From NCBI GenBank assembly GCA_018524725.1, contig JAEUWP010000485.1, positions 1-60,715 of the forward strand: a stretch of DNA of 60,715 nt, given 5' to 3'. The DNA is from Podaxis mareebaensis (lineage: Eukaryota; Basidiomycota; Agaricomycetes; Agaricales; Agaricaceae). The notes beneath the pieces were generated by a model. The model was not told the origin of the DNA. It worked only from the letters and a program-made list of their open reading frames with translations, and searched no databases. Positions 45,931 to 57,596 of this stretch are shown piece by piece. A program made the position numbers and the translations under genes. Every line of letters begins with the position of its first letter. The stretch's first letter is position 1.

Positions 45931-46834
45931 AGGCGATAGAGCCCACCCCGAAGGATGCCGTATAAAGTACCACGATGTGATGTCCACTTGTATTGTGGAA
46001 GTCCCAAGGCGACGGCGCATGAGAAGCAGAACCTTCCAGTGCACTTCATCAGGAGTCTGCTGACGCATGCTAGTGACGAATGAGGGACCATCGGTGAAGC
46101 CTGGATTGCAGAATAGGCCTCGAAGGGATGGAAGCTCACCCCCCAGACAGGAGCTGAGACTGTGGCGGTGGCGAGTTGACAGGAAACTTAGCACGTAGCT
46201 CGGAGCCGAGCAATCGTATCGGAGTATTGTTTCAATTAGCTCCGTCTCTGCCAGAGCTGATAAACCATGAAGACCAGTTCTGCTATCTTGCTCTGGATGC
46301 AGTCGACCTGGGATCAAGGATAAGAGTTTATAATCTTTCTAGAGGCAAGCCAGATACGATGTACAGGACTTCACCTTGGGTGGCGGTAGGACATAATACC
46401 TATCGTGTACGCTAAGGTAAGTCACTCTTGGGAGACCTACAATATACTCGGTTACGGCGCATCACTAGAAGAAAAGTGGTATTTACTTCTATCGCAAGAC
46501 GTTCAGCAACCAGGTGGAAGCATGACTTGGTGTCCGATACAATTCAATGACAATCCCAATCCTGGGATTCCGTGATTTGATCATTCCAGAAAACTTACCA
46601 CACTTGGTGGTCAAACACATCTGCCTGGCCAATCGCTGCTTTGTGTTCATCGGCGGGGGTTTGTTGTATTGAGAGAGGGCATAGTACTGACCTCTCGGCA
46701 TCACTCGAGTTCCATGCTACATGTCTCAACCATGCAATAGAGTCATTCTAGAAAGAGCTAAGTAGCTCCCATTCGATCATCCAGTCCTCGGTGTTCAATG
46801 TCATGCGGCATGCCAGAGTACGTCGTGAGGTGGC
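45931..46834. other. Loop of the inverted duplication
   Basis: The 0.9 kb between the arms holds no recognisable full gene. The minus-strand frame 45895-46317 is open for 140 codons but has no identified domain. An extra TTCTAGAA occurs at 46745-46752. Confidence 0.4.
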
Positions 46835-46874
46835 TTCCATTGCCTCGGCTTCGATGCACTGGGGTGAGCCATCA

Positions 46875-46960
46875 TTCTAGAAAGCATTGCGACATCATTC
46901 ATTCCATCGCGCGCACGTTGCATTCAAGCAAGCGAAAAAGGTGTCCTGTAGTTGTATAAA
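46875..46960 (+). promoter_or_regulatory. Promoter of the right-arm gene: TTCTAGAA module and TATA box
   Basis: TTCTAGAA (46875-46882) with CATTCCATC downstream, then TATAAA (46955-46960), 81 bp from the ATG at 47036. TTCTAGAA has the inverted TTC/GAA arms of a heat-shock-type element, but this is only a resemblance. Confidence 0.55.
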
Positions 46961-47035
46961 GGCCCGTGTGTTCGAGCTCTAAGCTCACAACGCTCACTAG
47001 CTACTACTCTTCGAATCCTCTCAACAAACTCAACA

Positions 47036-47676
47036 ATGTCGACTGTTATTCCCGATACTCATGTACTGTCTTTCCTCGTCTCCATTGATTTCTCGTGCTC
47101 ATATGTGCCTCAAACAGCCCCTCAAGCCTGGTTACTACTATATTGATATCCAGCAGGCTCATGTCATCGCTTATCCATACGACGACAGTGTTGCCGTTAC
47201 CAACGAGGCCCCTGATGTCGCCCATAAGATCGTAAGAACCTCCATCCATTGACAGTGACAGTCTTCTCAGCCGATTCTCACCAACAGTGGATTCTGAGCC
47301 TCTGGGGTCGTGGTTACAAGATCCAGAATTTTGCCACTAAGAAGTATGCCTATGTTCCGGAAGGGGTGGGTTCCGTTTAGTCCATCATGAAGGAGCCGAC
47401 TGATCAGCACCATATAGGCGTCGGGCGCAGTCGTTCACCTTGACGACCAGGCCACTCAGTGGAACATCCAGAAGGACGGAGAGGGCATCTATCGTATTGT
47501 TTTCCCGGACAAAGATCTGTACTGGACTGAGACCGTCATCTGGGGTGTGCGCAGGGTGAGTAAAGTACTCAGTGGATAATAACGCAGCCAACCCTGATGA
47601 AACGCAGTTCAAACTCTTTGGTTCCGATGGTGCGAAGGACCAGATGCTCACCTTCAAGCCCTTCCTCTTGAAGTAA
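47036..47676 (+). CDS. Small beta-trefoil protein, I66 inhibitor-like (right arm of inverted duplication)
   Basis: Predicted 141 residues. Exons 47036-47062, 47118-47231, 47288-47365, 47418-47555 and 47608-47676 fit exactly, all with phase-0 introns. It reads MSTVIPDTH, PLKPGYYYIDIQQAHVIAYP, WILSLWGRGYKIQNFATKKY, QWNIQKDGEGIYRIVFPDKD, FKLFGSDGAKDQMLTF and ends KPFLLK. Compared with the left-arm copy only a handful of residues differ (for example YPYDD/YPHDD, EAPD/EVPD, AKDQ/AQDQ), and most of these lie in probable loops. Length, phase-0 architecture and beta-trefoil pattern fit fungal I66-type inhibitors. It is transcribed away from its twin. Confidence 0.83.
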
Positions 47677-49205
47677 TTACTTAGCAGCCGATGTAACCTT
47701 AGTCTGGTTCATGTTTGTACTTGCAGATGTGTGATTCAGGTCATTATAAACGAGAATTCTGTTCGATTGTTGGCGGCGAGCCTTAGGGAACTCAGCGAAG
47801 GTGCTTTTACCTTAGCGTTGATATCCGTTATGTGTATCCAAAAGAACATAATGCATTCCGGGGCGCGAACATACACATCCGCTCAGGATCTGGTTGATTT
47901 GCACTTTTATTTGGCAGGATTATGGGAGTGGAGCAGGCATATCTGTAATCAAGTTATACACGGCTAACCAACAAGCTATCTCTCACTCACAAGTTCACCC
48001 ACGAAGGTTAGCCCATATCGGTAGTGTCAGGTACAAAAGCCTTTTCGTCCGGATCCAAGATCTGAGCCAAGAAAGGCGGGGCATTCAGTGAACCACGGTG
48101 ATTGGCGAGCACTTCATGGCAGACAGTATACAAGGATCTGGCACCAGTCTTTTGACCATCGATATCCGGCTACGCGGGGCAAGCTTAATCATGGATCCCC
48201 ACAAAATACCACACGTGGATAACTGCAAGCAAAAATGCAATACTGGTGTCCTGCGCGTTAACGATGCTGTCCGACTTGACCCATCGTGTATCTTTTCCCG
48301 TCTGGGTAGGAAATGTCAATATCTCGGGTAGTACGAGCGCTCATGCATGACTGCGTCGGTCCCCGACGAGGCGTTCAACATCGGCATGACGCTTGGGGAC
48401 GCTTGGGGGTTGACTGGGGCGGGTATCTTCCGTCAACGCGACGTCGCAGTCCGTACAGATCCATTTACCCGTAATCCGGAGTCAGTATCCAATCCTTTCA
48501 AGATGAAAGCTCACGAAGCGGGATATGTTTCTGGTCAAGTAGAGGAGTTTAAAGAGGAAGGGAAACAGCTTGGGCTGAACTGTTTGTCATGCACGAATAC
48601 GTACCTTGACTATAGTTGAAGGCAATTCGATTTCGGTGACACCGCCAATGTCCATTGTGGGGAGGATGTAACAGTGCTTGTGAGACAAGGACGGTTAGTT
48701 GATGTCTATACGTGGTTTACCGACATTATCTACGAGCGTATTTAGCTAAGTATGGAGTAGATAGTGAAGCCTGCAGGCACCCCAAGTAATGCAACGCAAC
48801 CAACACCCTTTACACATTCCCTGCCTCAAGTCTCGACACCAAGGATCCTTTGTACGCGAATGACCTTCAACGAACAAGATGAGGATTTTCTCCCTCATCC
48901 TACATGGCTAAAGCACTAGGCGCCAAGACCTCAATCATACGATTTGCTGAAATGAATATTTCGTAGAGTTCGGGTGGACATTAGTCGCGGAAATGTATTA
49001 GCCAAACCTGCCCGCAAACCGAGAGAAAAAACCGTAAACTAGCTACATGACGCTGTGTCAAACACAGAAACTTACAGTGAGATTGACAATGCTTGTTATA
49101 CAATATCTTAACATAAGACTTGCAATAGGAACCGTCAGTAAGAGTCAGACACCTAGAGTGTATCTGCTCACCTACACTCATCCCTAAGCCCGGTTGCAGC
49201 TCCCC
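47677..49205. other. 1.5 kb without a recognised gene
   Basis: Open frames at 48098-48331 and 48347-48619 (plus) lack recognisable domains. Nothing else was seen. Confidence 0.4.
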
Positions 49206-50450
49206 CTATAAACTAATCACCTGCCTCACTTTAATCCCAATTACACCTCCTCCTTTTCCATCCCAACCCGGTATAATCGCCCTACACACCGGACACCGCG
49301 CAACGTTCTCTCCAACACCAATCGCCATACCCATATTTGCACCCCTCTGCAACGTCGTCTTGACCGCCGTAAACAAACACGAACCACAACATACATGACC
49401 ACAAGGCGTTAGTGTCGCATTGCTGGGTGGGAAGAAACATATTGGACAAGTGTACTCCGACAGAGGTTCGGCCTCTGGACCTTTCGGTTCCGCCTGTGCA
49501 GGAGGAGTGGGTGAGGGTAATGCTTTCGCTTTGCCCTTTCCCTTGTCTTTGCTGGGTATAGGAGAAACCTCGATAATTTCAGGCTCGGGTGACTTTGAAG
49601 CTCGTTTACGTTTGGACGGTATCGCCCCCGGTTCAACGTTGGTCTCGTTGATGATCTTCATGAGACTGGGGCTACTAACAGGGCTCGCCAGAGTTTCGCG
49701 AAGACTTTGTAGCGCTCTCGAGCTAGTGGATAGACCTCCCGTTGCGCCATTATTTTGACCAGCTACCGGCGGTGAAGTAGACGGCGCTCCAAATCCGGTG
49801 GAAATGAGCTCAACGACATCATCATTGTCAGGTGGAATGGCAGTGGGTGGAGGGGGAGTAGCAGATTGACGCCGCGTAGAAGGTATGGAATCTGATTGTG
49901 TAGAGGTCGGATCTGTCGATGGTCCCGCGAGAGTTGGATCGCGCAAGGTTCGCGTTTCCTCGCTATCAGAATCATCGAGTTGATCCACGCCTTCTTCATC
50001 ATCGAATTCTTCCGAGTCTCTCCAAGCAGGCCGTGGAGCACCACCCAGATGTGAACTTCCTGGAGCGTTGCCGGTGGTTTCTACCACATCCACTTCCGTT
50101 CTCCGTCTCTTCCGTTCCCTGGCCACAATACTATCGGCATCTCCTGCTGAGAATCAGGGCTTGTAAGAACGGAACGCACAGAGGGGCTCACCAGTGACAC
50201 TCGAAAGAACAGAACTGCTCCTCGAGTTTGCCGCAGATTGAGCGCGAGAGGCCGTAGCAGAATGTGAACCTCGCCTGGAAGATGCTCTAGATCTCGTTAC
50301 ATGCACACGAGGGCGCAGGTTCCTTGACGTTAGTGGTGCTGGTAATGGTAGTGAATTTACGTCGGATGAAGGCGTCGGCGACTGGCGGGATATTGAGGCT
50401 GAAGATGTTTCCGCGTTCCTTTTTGTCTGAGAGCGCGTTGTCCTTGGCAT
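49206..50450 (-). CDS. RING E3 ligase, Slx8/RNF4-like (candidate SUMO-targeted)
   Basis: Predicted 399 residues from two exons, 50450-50192 and 50146-49206, joined in phase. The C-terminal C3HC4 RING reads YTCPICFFPPSNATLTPCGH, then VCCGSCLF and RCPVCRAIIPGW. The long disordered N-part carries hydrophobic-acidic strings that look like SUMO-interaction motifs: VDVVETT, DDVVELIS and EIIEVSP. It also has basic nuclear-localisation stretches (RERKRRR, KRKRASK). This arrangement is that of SUMO-targeted ubiquitin ligases acting in DNA repair in the nucleus. An alternative ATG 36 bp upstream (50486) is in frame; MPRTTRSQTKR is preferred as the usual N-terminus of such proteins. Confidence 0.85.
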
Positions 50451-50791
50451 GGCAGTGGGGGAACGTATCGTGGGAAATATCTCCATGTGGGGTCCAAGAA
50501 TACTTCATCCTGTATTGCCTCGGAACCGCCACCATACATGACAAACGCCCCGTGGGGACATTTCATTGGGTCTTATTAGACGGGTACCGACATGCAATGG
50601 TTAATGATCAGTCGCATCCTCGTGCCTACATCGAGTCTATGCCATAATTCACAGTAATAAAACAAAGAAAATAAAATTGCAAATACTCTGGAAATACACA
50701 TTCCCTATGCAATACACAAGTGGTTTCGGCATTCGCAGATCCAAAAAACGTCCACACCTTCGCACCCTCAGCACACAATACCAGTAACACC
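50451..50791. other. Intergenic region between the RING gene and Erv41
   Basis: About 340 bp holding the RING gene promoter and the 3' untranslated region of the Erv41 gene. No further feature seen. Confidence 0.4.
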
Positions 50792-52814
50792 TCAATCATC
50801 CTTCTTCGCATCCTTCAACACTCCCGACGTAGCTTGCTGTTCGGCGAACCCTCCATGTCCATTCCCATTCCCATTGGCCGGGTTGGGCGTAGGCGGGAAA
50901 AGCGCATACGACGGCGTACCAGGTAGCTCACCAGCACCTCCAGGCGGCGGTGGCGGCGTCCCACCATTCGCCTGTAGACTACTAGTATACGGCGTCCTAG
51001 GTGTCCTAGGTGGTCCGCCCAGAAGCGATGGGGTGCGCAGATGTCCACCATGTCCATTTACACCAGGCGTACCAGGCGCCGGACCAGGACCAAACGTAGA
51101 CGAAGGGAATCCCATACCAACTGCACTATGTGGTGGAGCCGTACTAGGGCCCGCAGATTGGAGGTATGGTGATGCGGGAGGGGCAAATGCCCCTGTGACG
51201 GGTGTGGGTGCATAACTGGCATATGGAGGGTTGGTGCTGCCCTCGAGGACCCAACCATTGCCTTGACGAACCATGCGACCACTTTGTGTTCTTGAACGGA
51301 GTTCGCTTCCGCCCCATTTGGCTCGGAGACCGACTTTGACGCCGGTCGCTTCAGCCGCAACAATGCCGGGTTTTGAATCTGCACCCGAGACGACTTCAAC
51401 TGCACGAGTGGTGATACGGATGGCATAACCCATGCAGACGAAAACTCCACCAATAACACCAACACAACTGTCGAAGTCGTCATCAGCTGCATTTGTTACG
51501 GTCAACCGACGACCTAAACGTACCGAATCATGAGCTGGACGAATGTTGTTGTCTTTTGATGAATCGTGATATTCATCGGGTCAAGGTCGAATTTGAAGAA
51601 AATTCCAGGGGTACCCTGGTTGTGGTCAACGACGCGAGTATAATGCGTGACACTGTACTGGTTGGTGTAAAGAGGATAACTTCGAGGAGCGATATAGGTT
51701 GTCGGAACGACATGCAAGAAGTATTGATAGGCAGTGAAGTCTGGTTTGCTCCTGTCAGTCCCACTTTTGGGATCAACGCTACTCAGAAATAACTCACGTT
51801 CTTGTGCTATTTCAAAAGAGTTATCAAGGGGTTGGGTGATGTCAGGGAAATAGGGTCCAAACGAGAACTCGGTGATAACATGCGAAAGGTTCATTTCTAA
51901 CGGTATTTGTAAGTCCGGGGCTTGCTTTAAAGCGGATTCCGACACCACGTACGGTTGTGATCCACATGTTCATAGCTTGCATAACCATGGCCAAGTGTGG
52001 TGATATGTAGGTTTGCTGGACATAATCATCAACAGGGTCCACTTGGCAACCAGGAGACTCGAGAAATACCTGTAACACGCTTGACGGCCAGAGTGCCATA
52101 GATTCTGCACGCACTTGCGTCAGCCTCATGGTTGTAAGTGGGCTTGAACTTGGGTTCATATTTTCGGCGAAGGAGGGTATCAAAGAGCCCGCGCGACCTC
52201 CGCGACTGGGCAACAACCTGAGAGGCAGATAGTGCTTCCGAATGTGCTCTGCATGACCACCTAGGTTTAGCATATATACCCATTATCGCAGGGATACCAC
52301 GCACTTCAATGCGGTAGCCTGCCCAACATCGAATTTTGTCTGTATAAACATAGATTAACACCCCTCGATCCTGAGAAAAGGGTATTCAATACTCACTCCA
52401 TCACGACGCAGTCCACCGCTCAACAATAATCTATCGCCAACCACATCCCTCAAATCAACGCTCAAGTCTAATCGCAAAAGACAGTCACTTCACGAGCTCG
52501 GAAACTCACAAAAACCAAGACCACTTACACCGACAGGGCATATTAACCACCATGTCCAAATTAATGAACATGTACGGTGAGTTTTCCTTATCCACCGCAA
52601 ACCGGAACTCAGGCCATCCCCAAATATATTCCCCGATATCATTGAGCATCAGGATGAAGGCTACGAGCATGACGAAGACCGTCACGAATCCTCTGCTTTC
52701 GGACCGGGCCTTGTAGGCGGAAGGAACCTTTGGGAACGCATCGAACTTTGCAAGAGGAGCGGCGACGGTATCGAGTTTGTGGAGGACAGAATCGTCCTCG
52801 TGGTTGTGAGCCAT
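50792..52814 (-). CDS. ERV41: Erv41/ERGIC2-like ER-Golgi cargo receptor with a long Pro/Gly-rich tail
   Basis: The N-terminus FDAFPKVPSAYKARSESRGF followed by a membrane segment (TVFVMLVAFILMLNDIGEYI) and FRFAVDKENSPYMFINLDM is diagnostic of the Erv41 branch. Lumenal motifs follow: MPCRYLSVDLRDVVGDRLLL, FDVGQATALK, RIYGTLAVKRVT, HVITEFSFGPYFPDITQPLD and GIFFKFDLDPMNITIHQ. A second membrane segment is CVGVIGGVFVCMGYAI. Erv41 with Erv46 cycles in COPI/COPII vesicles and retrieves ER residents. Unusually, about 200 cytosolic residues follow the second membrane segment, rich in Pro, Gly and Ser and ending VLKDAKKDD; yeast and animal proteins have short tails. The KKDD end is not a canonical KKxx signal. 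Splice joins were checked for the first four exons. Confidence 0.9.
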
Positions 52815-52958
52815 GGGATGTGGCTAGGACTGGGAAGCCAGAGTGAGGAAGAGGATGAGAATGCCAGCGGTATATTATATTTATTTATTTCCGCTTTTGC
52901 TCTTGCTGTCGACGTGTCCTTCTCGTCCTTGCCCCGTGACCAGTTTCCGATGACGACA

Positions 52959-52970
52959 GATCACGTGATC
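52959..52970. promoter_or_regulatory. Palindromic E-box upstream of Erv41
   Basis: GATCACGTGATC is a perfect 12-bp palindrome with a CACGTG core, about 145 bp upstream of the Erv41 ATG. TATATT/TTTATTTATTT stretches lie closer to the gene (about 52872-52890). Confidence 0.4.
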
Positions 52971-53250
52971 AAGACGTGCACTTCCTGCAGCGCTCTTGCG
53001 CACCAGGATAGCGAGAAGAGAACGACCAAGCACGAAATAGAACACTTTACAGCCGTGTTAGCATGTTAGACGGATGACATTCTCTCGCTTTACGCCATTG
53101 AAACTCGAAGGCACACCGCTCAGGTCAACTTAATCTCGGAGAAACAACGCACAAGCGGAGTATCTCACTGAAGAGGAACCAAACACGACCGGAATAATCC
53201 ATCCGAATCTAGTATATAAACACACAATGTAGAAACAGAGAAACCTCTTT

Positions 53251-54086
53251 TTACTTGATCAAAGTAAGGATGACGGTCGAAACAGCAGTTGCTCCGAGGA
53301 CAGCATATCCCGTCACATAGGCACCCTTGACATTCATGACTGATCACCGAGACATCAGACAACCACAAGAATTCACCAAATGAAAGGCCAGACGTACATT
53401 TACAAGCATCCCAAGCCAAGTGCCTTAGGCCGTTGAAGGAGTGGAATGTAAAGGGAAGAGCAAGGATAGCCTTGCCGGCGTACTTGACGGATTCAGGAAG
53501 ACCATGGACGAATTCCACAACATGCACACTGTCAAAGGTGCCAGGAGCAAGGAGGTATGCAATCGAGAAGCCATAGAGGACTACAAGTACATATCAATCA
53601 ATTTTGCTTTCAAGAAACATGGGAGCACGGGTACGTACGGGCGCTGAGGGCACCACCGGTGACACGGTTAGCGATGGAGCCCAACCATGTCAGTTGAGGC
53701 TGGTAGATAGTAAAGTGGGGGCTGCTGGGGCGGTTGAGACGTTGCTTGTTGAGAATCCTCTCGCTGGCAGAAGGTGGAAGCGATTCCGTCTGGATCGCCC
53801 TAATTAGAACGCGAAGCTGATATAAGTACCCATACATGAACTGAATGCACAAGACTGACATACCGCTTGCCAATAGCATTGCGCAGCACAACCTGGTTTC
53901 GCACAGCTACATTCCCCATTTCCAAGCACACGAGCAACGCAAAGAGATCCCAAGAACGATGGAAGACGGGATGCGTAAATACACCTTACCCAACACGAAA
54001 ATCACCGCAGATAACGCACCAAGACGAGGATTGAAGGCAGCACGTCTGAGGGCAGGGCCCATGCCAAGAGCTTTGGTGGACATCAT
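53251..54086 (-). CDS. SDH3: Succinate dehydrogenase cytochrome b560 subunit (SdhC/Sdh3)
   Basis: Membrane anchor of mitochondrial complex II. Spliced exons give a basic N-terminal presequence ([20 protein letters not shown]), then [77 protein letters not shown] and [20 protein letters not shown], ending ILTLIK. The Ser/Arg of the quinone pocket (SIANRVTG) and the His of [12 protein letters not shown], the heme b ligand region, are present. Introns join in phase at NPRL|AV, GKR|AI, SAL|LY and CKF|MN. Two adjacent ATGs (54086, 54083) could start it. A CACGTG at 54241-54246 lies upstream. Confidence 0.93.
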
Positions 54087-56875
54087 ATTGTGCGAATACA
54101 ACTAGGTGTTGGGGCGGGCGACGGTGACGACGAAGGGCAAGATGGAATTTGTGCTGAGACCGTGTCGGATGGAACGGTCAGCGTCGGGACGAGACGAATC
54201 AAACTCCGCACCGGTCATTGGCTCAGATCCATGACGCATTCACGTGATTCTCCGCATTTCGTCCCTTTCCCCGCTTTACCTCCCGATTCAATCATGCACC
54301 GTCCTGTACAGTTCAACTTCGTCATAACCCGTAATGCTCTCCGGGGACAGAGTCGGCTCCTTCGTGCTTTATATCCCACAACTTTGTCACAGAACAAGTA
54401 ACAAAGTGCTATGGTCACGACGAAGTCCACCATCATCAGGAGCCGAGGTGCTAAGCTCTCACAACGACCCGCTTTTACTTTCCCATTTTTTTATATTCCA
54501 AATGCTAGGCTACTGTCCAAGAGGCGCGAAGTCTTCCCAATACATAGCTGTCCAAATAAATAAACATAAACATAACTGAAATTCGAATAGGCCAGCGAAA
54601 TCAAAGAATGAATAGAACAGAATCCGAAAGACCAAACGTGTATAAGCCGTGACGCCGTACGGTATTGCATACAAATTGAACAAAGAGAAAGTCGCCGCCT
54701 CTGTTAATAATGCGAAGAAATAAGAGAATAAATCATTATCAAGATGAGGGAGTGTGCGTGTGTGCAGAGATTACAATGGATGAAAGGAGTGACATGGACT
54801 GGATAAAAAGTGACACGGTGAGGGATCGCAATATGGATGGTGAGTGTGGAAGTGTGAATATATGGCGGGTCGCCATGCGACGATCCGCTGCTTATCGCGT
54901 GTATGGAAGGTATGAAAGCATGATGGACCGTGCCCGGCGATCCACGCCGTCTCGTTACATTTCATAAGACGGTTTGGTATAACTATTGGTTGTCAGCACT
55001 GTATCGAACTGTCCCACAAGCTAAAAACTCACTCAGGAATGGAACAGGTCAAGCAATGATGCAGTATGCAGGATTTCCGAATGAACCTCTGCTACTTGTC
55101 TCTTCTTCTCGGGGAGGCAACGATGATTCGATTTCGTCGTCCTCGGATACCTCTTTCAGAATGGGGGTGTTGGGGAAGAACGATGAGAGTGTAGAGAAGA
55201 CGTCCATGTTAATAGTGATGGCTGGCAAAGAAGGCTGCGAAGTAAATCGATAAGTGCGAGGCCGGACTAATCCAAGACCACGACCTGAGCAGCAGGGGAT
55301 TGTAAAGTGGGGTGTCGGGAGCGTGCTTCAATTGTAAAGAAACCACCCTGGAGATTCGACTCTTATACCAACCCCGTTAATTGTGCTGACTTACGCATCG
55401 GACACCTAGGAACCATCGCGCTCATGGCACGAGTATTACGATCACAATTTCATTGGCTGTACGCACGAGCATTCCTGCGCAATAGTCTACAGCCCCGAGG
55501 CCAAGCGCCCTGTTCTTCCCGGTTCGCTATTGTATCCACCCCAGAAATAACCCCGGGACGACCGATATGGCAGTGAGATCCGACGGGGAAACTGGACATG
55601 GTGGGCTTCAAGACAATAAGGGAGGCACCCGACATCGACGAGGGCTATTCCTGGCGAATGCGGTGACACTTACAATAAGCGGAAGATTACCCGTTATGGA
55701 AGGCATCCCACAAGGCCAACCTCAGGACAAAAAAAGGACAAAAAGCAGTGTTGATGGATGGGTTCAGTGCAAGTCAGGCTTGGGAGGATATCACAGGTAT
55801 CCAGCAGCTTGTGGGTATTCAAAATCAGGGCTATTTCAGAACATAATCAGAAAAAGTCCCTCTCTCCCGATACGTGGCGACGACGGGTCATCGTAACTGT
55901 TCACAGAGAAACCATGGTTCCGAACTTGAAGCTCCGTCGAGACTATTTAAAGCATCAACATCATCGACAATAGCATGAGAGGCAGTGTTGACTCAGCCTG
56001 GAACCAGCATACGAGGTCGACTGCAAGGATAATCGGACTTGACACTTTTGGTTGCTGCATACCCATGCATATCACACCTGGTACCGCAAGGCAATCAAAC
56101 GAGCAATCATCCAAGAGAATGGGGGAATCTGAAGAGAGCCGAGAACCGGAATCCTTATTGTTAAATCCCGAGTCGTGCACCATCAGTAGGTACCATGAGG
56201 GAATGATAAGCACAGGGATGTCAAGGTTATTCCGAGTGCTGTCAACGCAGCATTTTGATCCAGTGTCTTCGCAGAAGAATACGAGTCAGTCCGAGGTCAG
56301 GCAGAGGTCCAGATGGACTCAGGTAGAACAATAACGAGGAGGGCAGGTAACAAGGACTCCATCGGGGAGGGTCAATGTAGGGGTTCACAAATTTCGTCAA
56401 GCCAATATATGTGATAGAAGGCATCCTGGAGAAATGTAACTGGGCGAGCAACGGCTAGTGAGATTGGATGTGTTAGGACTTAAAGGTCTCAAACCGTTCT
56501 CCAACATCCACCGAGGCACGATTGGGCTTGTTTTCATGTATTTGCACCTATATGCCAAGGTACACTGCTGCAAAACTAATCTCTATCATAGACTCCGTTC
56601 ACAGCTCCGAACATCTTCCTATGATCCTGTTTGAAATAATGCTAGCCTCCATTAGCATTTGTCACCTCGTTTTTCACCTCGTGCAACTCGGTCACCGAAA
56701 GTCCACTTTAATTCGTGTTACCTGGATTTCATCAATCACCTGACTGCAAAGATACAATGCCACCCTTCCCACATCGTTGGAGGAAGGCAGAGAGCTTCAC
56801 GGTATCAATCATGTTTCATACGACTACAAACAGACAGGCTCGGATTATAGTAGAGAAGCTAGAATGCGGGCCCAT
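54087..56875. other. 2.8 kb without a recognised gene
   Basis: Contains the SDH3 promoter, including CACGTG at 54241-54246. Open frames at 54710-54967, 55567-55896 and 55975-56334 (plus) have no recognisable domain. No tandem repeat seen. Confidence 0.4.
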
Positions 56876-57534
56876 TCAAGGACCGACGAAGATCGTGAAG
56901 CCGAACATTTGGTCGTCCTTTCCATCCGAACCGACTAGCTTGATCTATTTCGTAGATGCAAACGTCAGCCATGCTCTGTCACTGCGAAATACGTGTAACG
57001 CACATTGCCCTCGTCGTGACCGCCAATGAGTTTGACCTTGGTCCAATAGAGATCGTGCTCTGGGACGACAACACGCCAGATGCCCTGGCCGTCTGGTTGA
57101 ATGTCCCAGACTGTGAAATTCTCCTTGTCGAGGTGAACCAACGCGTTCTTGGTCTGCGTTGAAATCAGCATGGTCACTGAGGGTTTCAAATGTGGAGTGC
57201 GTACAAGATGGGGGGCATAGACGTATTCCCTAGTATAGAAGTTCTGGATCTTATAACCATGGCCGTAGTAGGTGAGCTGCCACTGGAAGGGTCGAGGTCA
57301 GTGCTAACGGCCGTTGTGGATGATACATCCGGAAACCCCACAAGCTTACGAGCGAATTCTGCATCACCGGTGGTGAGTGCAACGAGGTCATCGTCCGGAC
57401 GGGCGACGACACTTTCAACCACAGTGGTAGTGCCTTGGCGGTGGATGAGATACAAGCCTTGGGCAAGAGGCTGCTTGAAATGTGAGTGAACAGTGGCAAA
57501 GTATGCGAAGACAGAAACACAGTACGTGAGACAT
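56876..57534 (-). CDS. Small beta-trefoil protein, I66 inhibitor-like (fourth intact member)
   Basis: About 145 residues in five exons that join in phase. A 3-codon first exon (MSH) is followed by QPLAQGLYLIHRQGTTTVVE, WQLTYYGHGYKIQNFYTREY, TKNALVHLDKENFTVWDIQP, GIWRVVVPEHDLYWTKVKLI and IKLVGSDGKDDQMFGF. It shares the GHGYKIQNFxTxxY, HLDxxxxxWxIQxDGxGI and DLYWT blocks, and all phase-0 intron positions, with the pair at 45-47 kb, but differs at roughly half of the positions. It is thus an older paralogue 9 kb away across three housekeeping genes. Same tentative function: protease inhibitor or glycan-binding defence protein. Confidence 0.82.
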
Positions 57535-57596
57535 TGTTTGCTGAAGGGTATCGAGTAATGCTGAGTGCTGGGGCTTCAGTCATTTAGGAGCAGACC

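Larger units (their letters stand above)
46835..47676 (+). repeat. Right arm of a large inverted duplication
   Basis: Reverse-complement match to 45098-45930, covering promoter, five exons and four introns. Third-position and intron differences are few, and the intron borders are at identical places. Confidence 0.85.

Noticed and set aside
45895..46317. 140-residue open frame in the loop of the inverted duplication
   Set aside because: No conserved motif; one end runs into the repeat arm and the promoter module, so it is probably not a gene.
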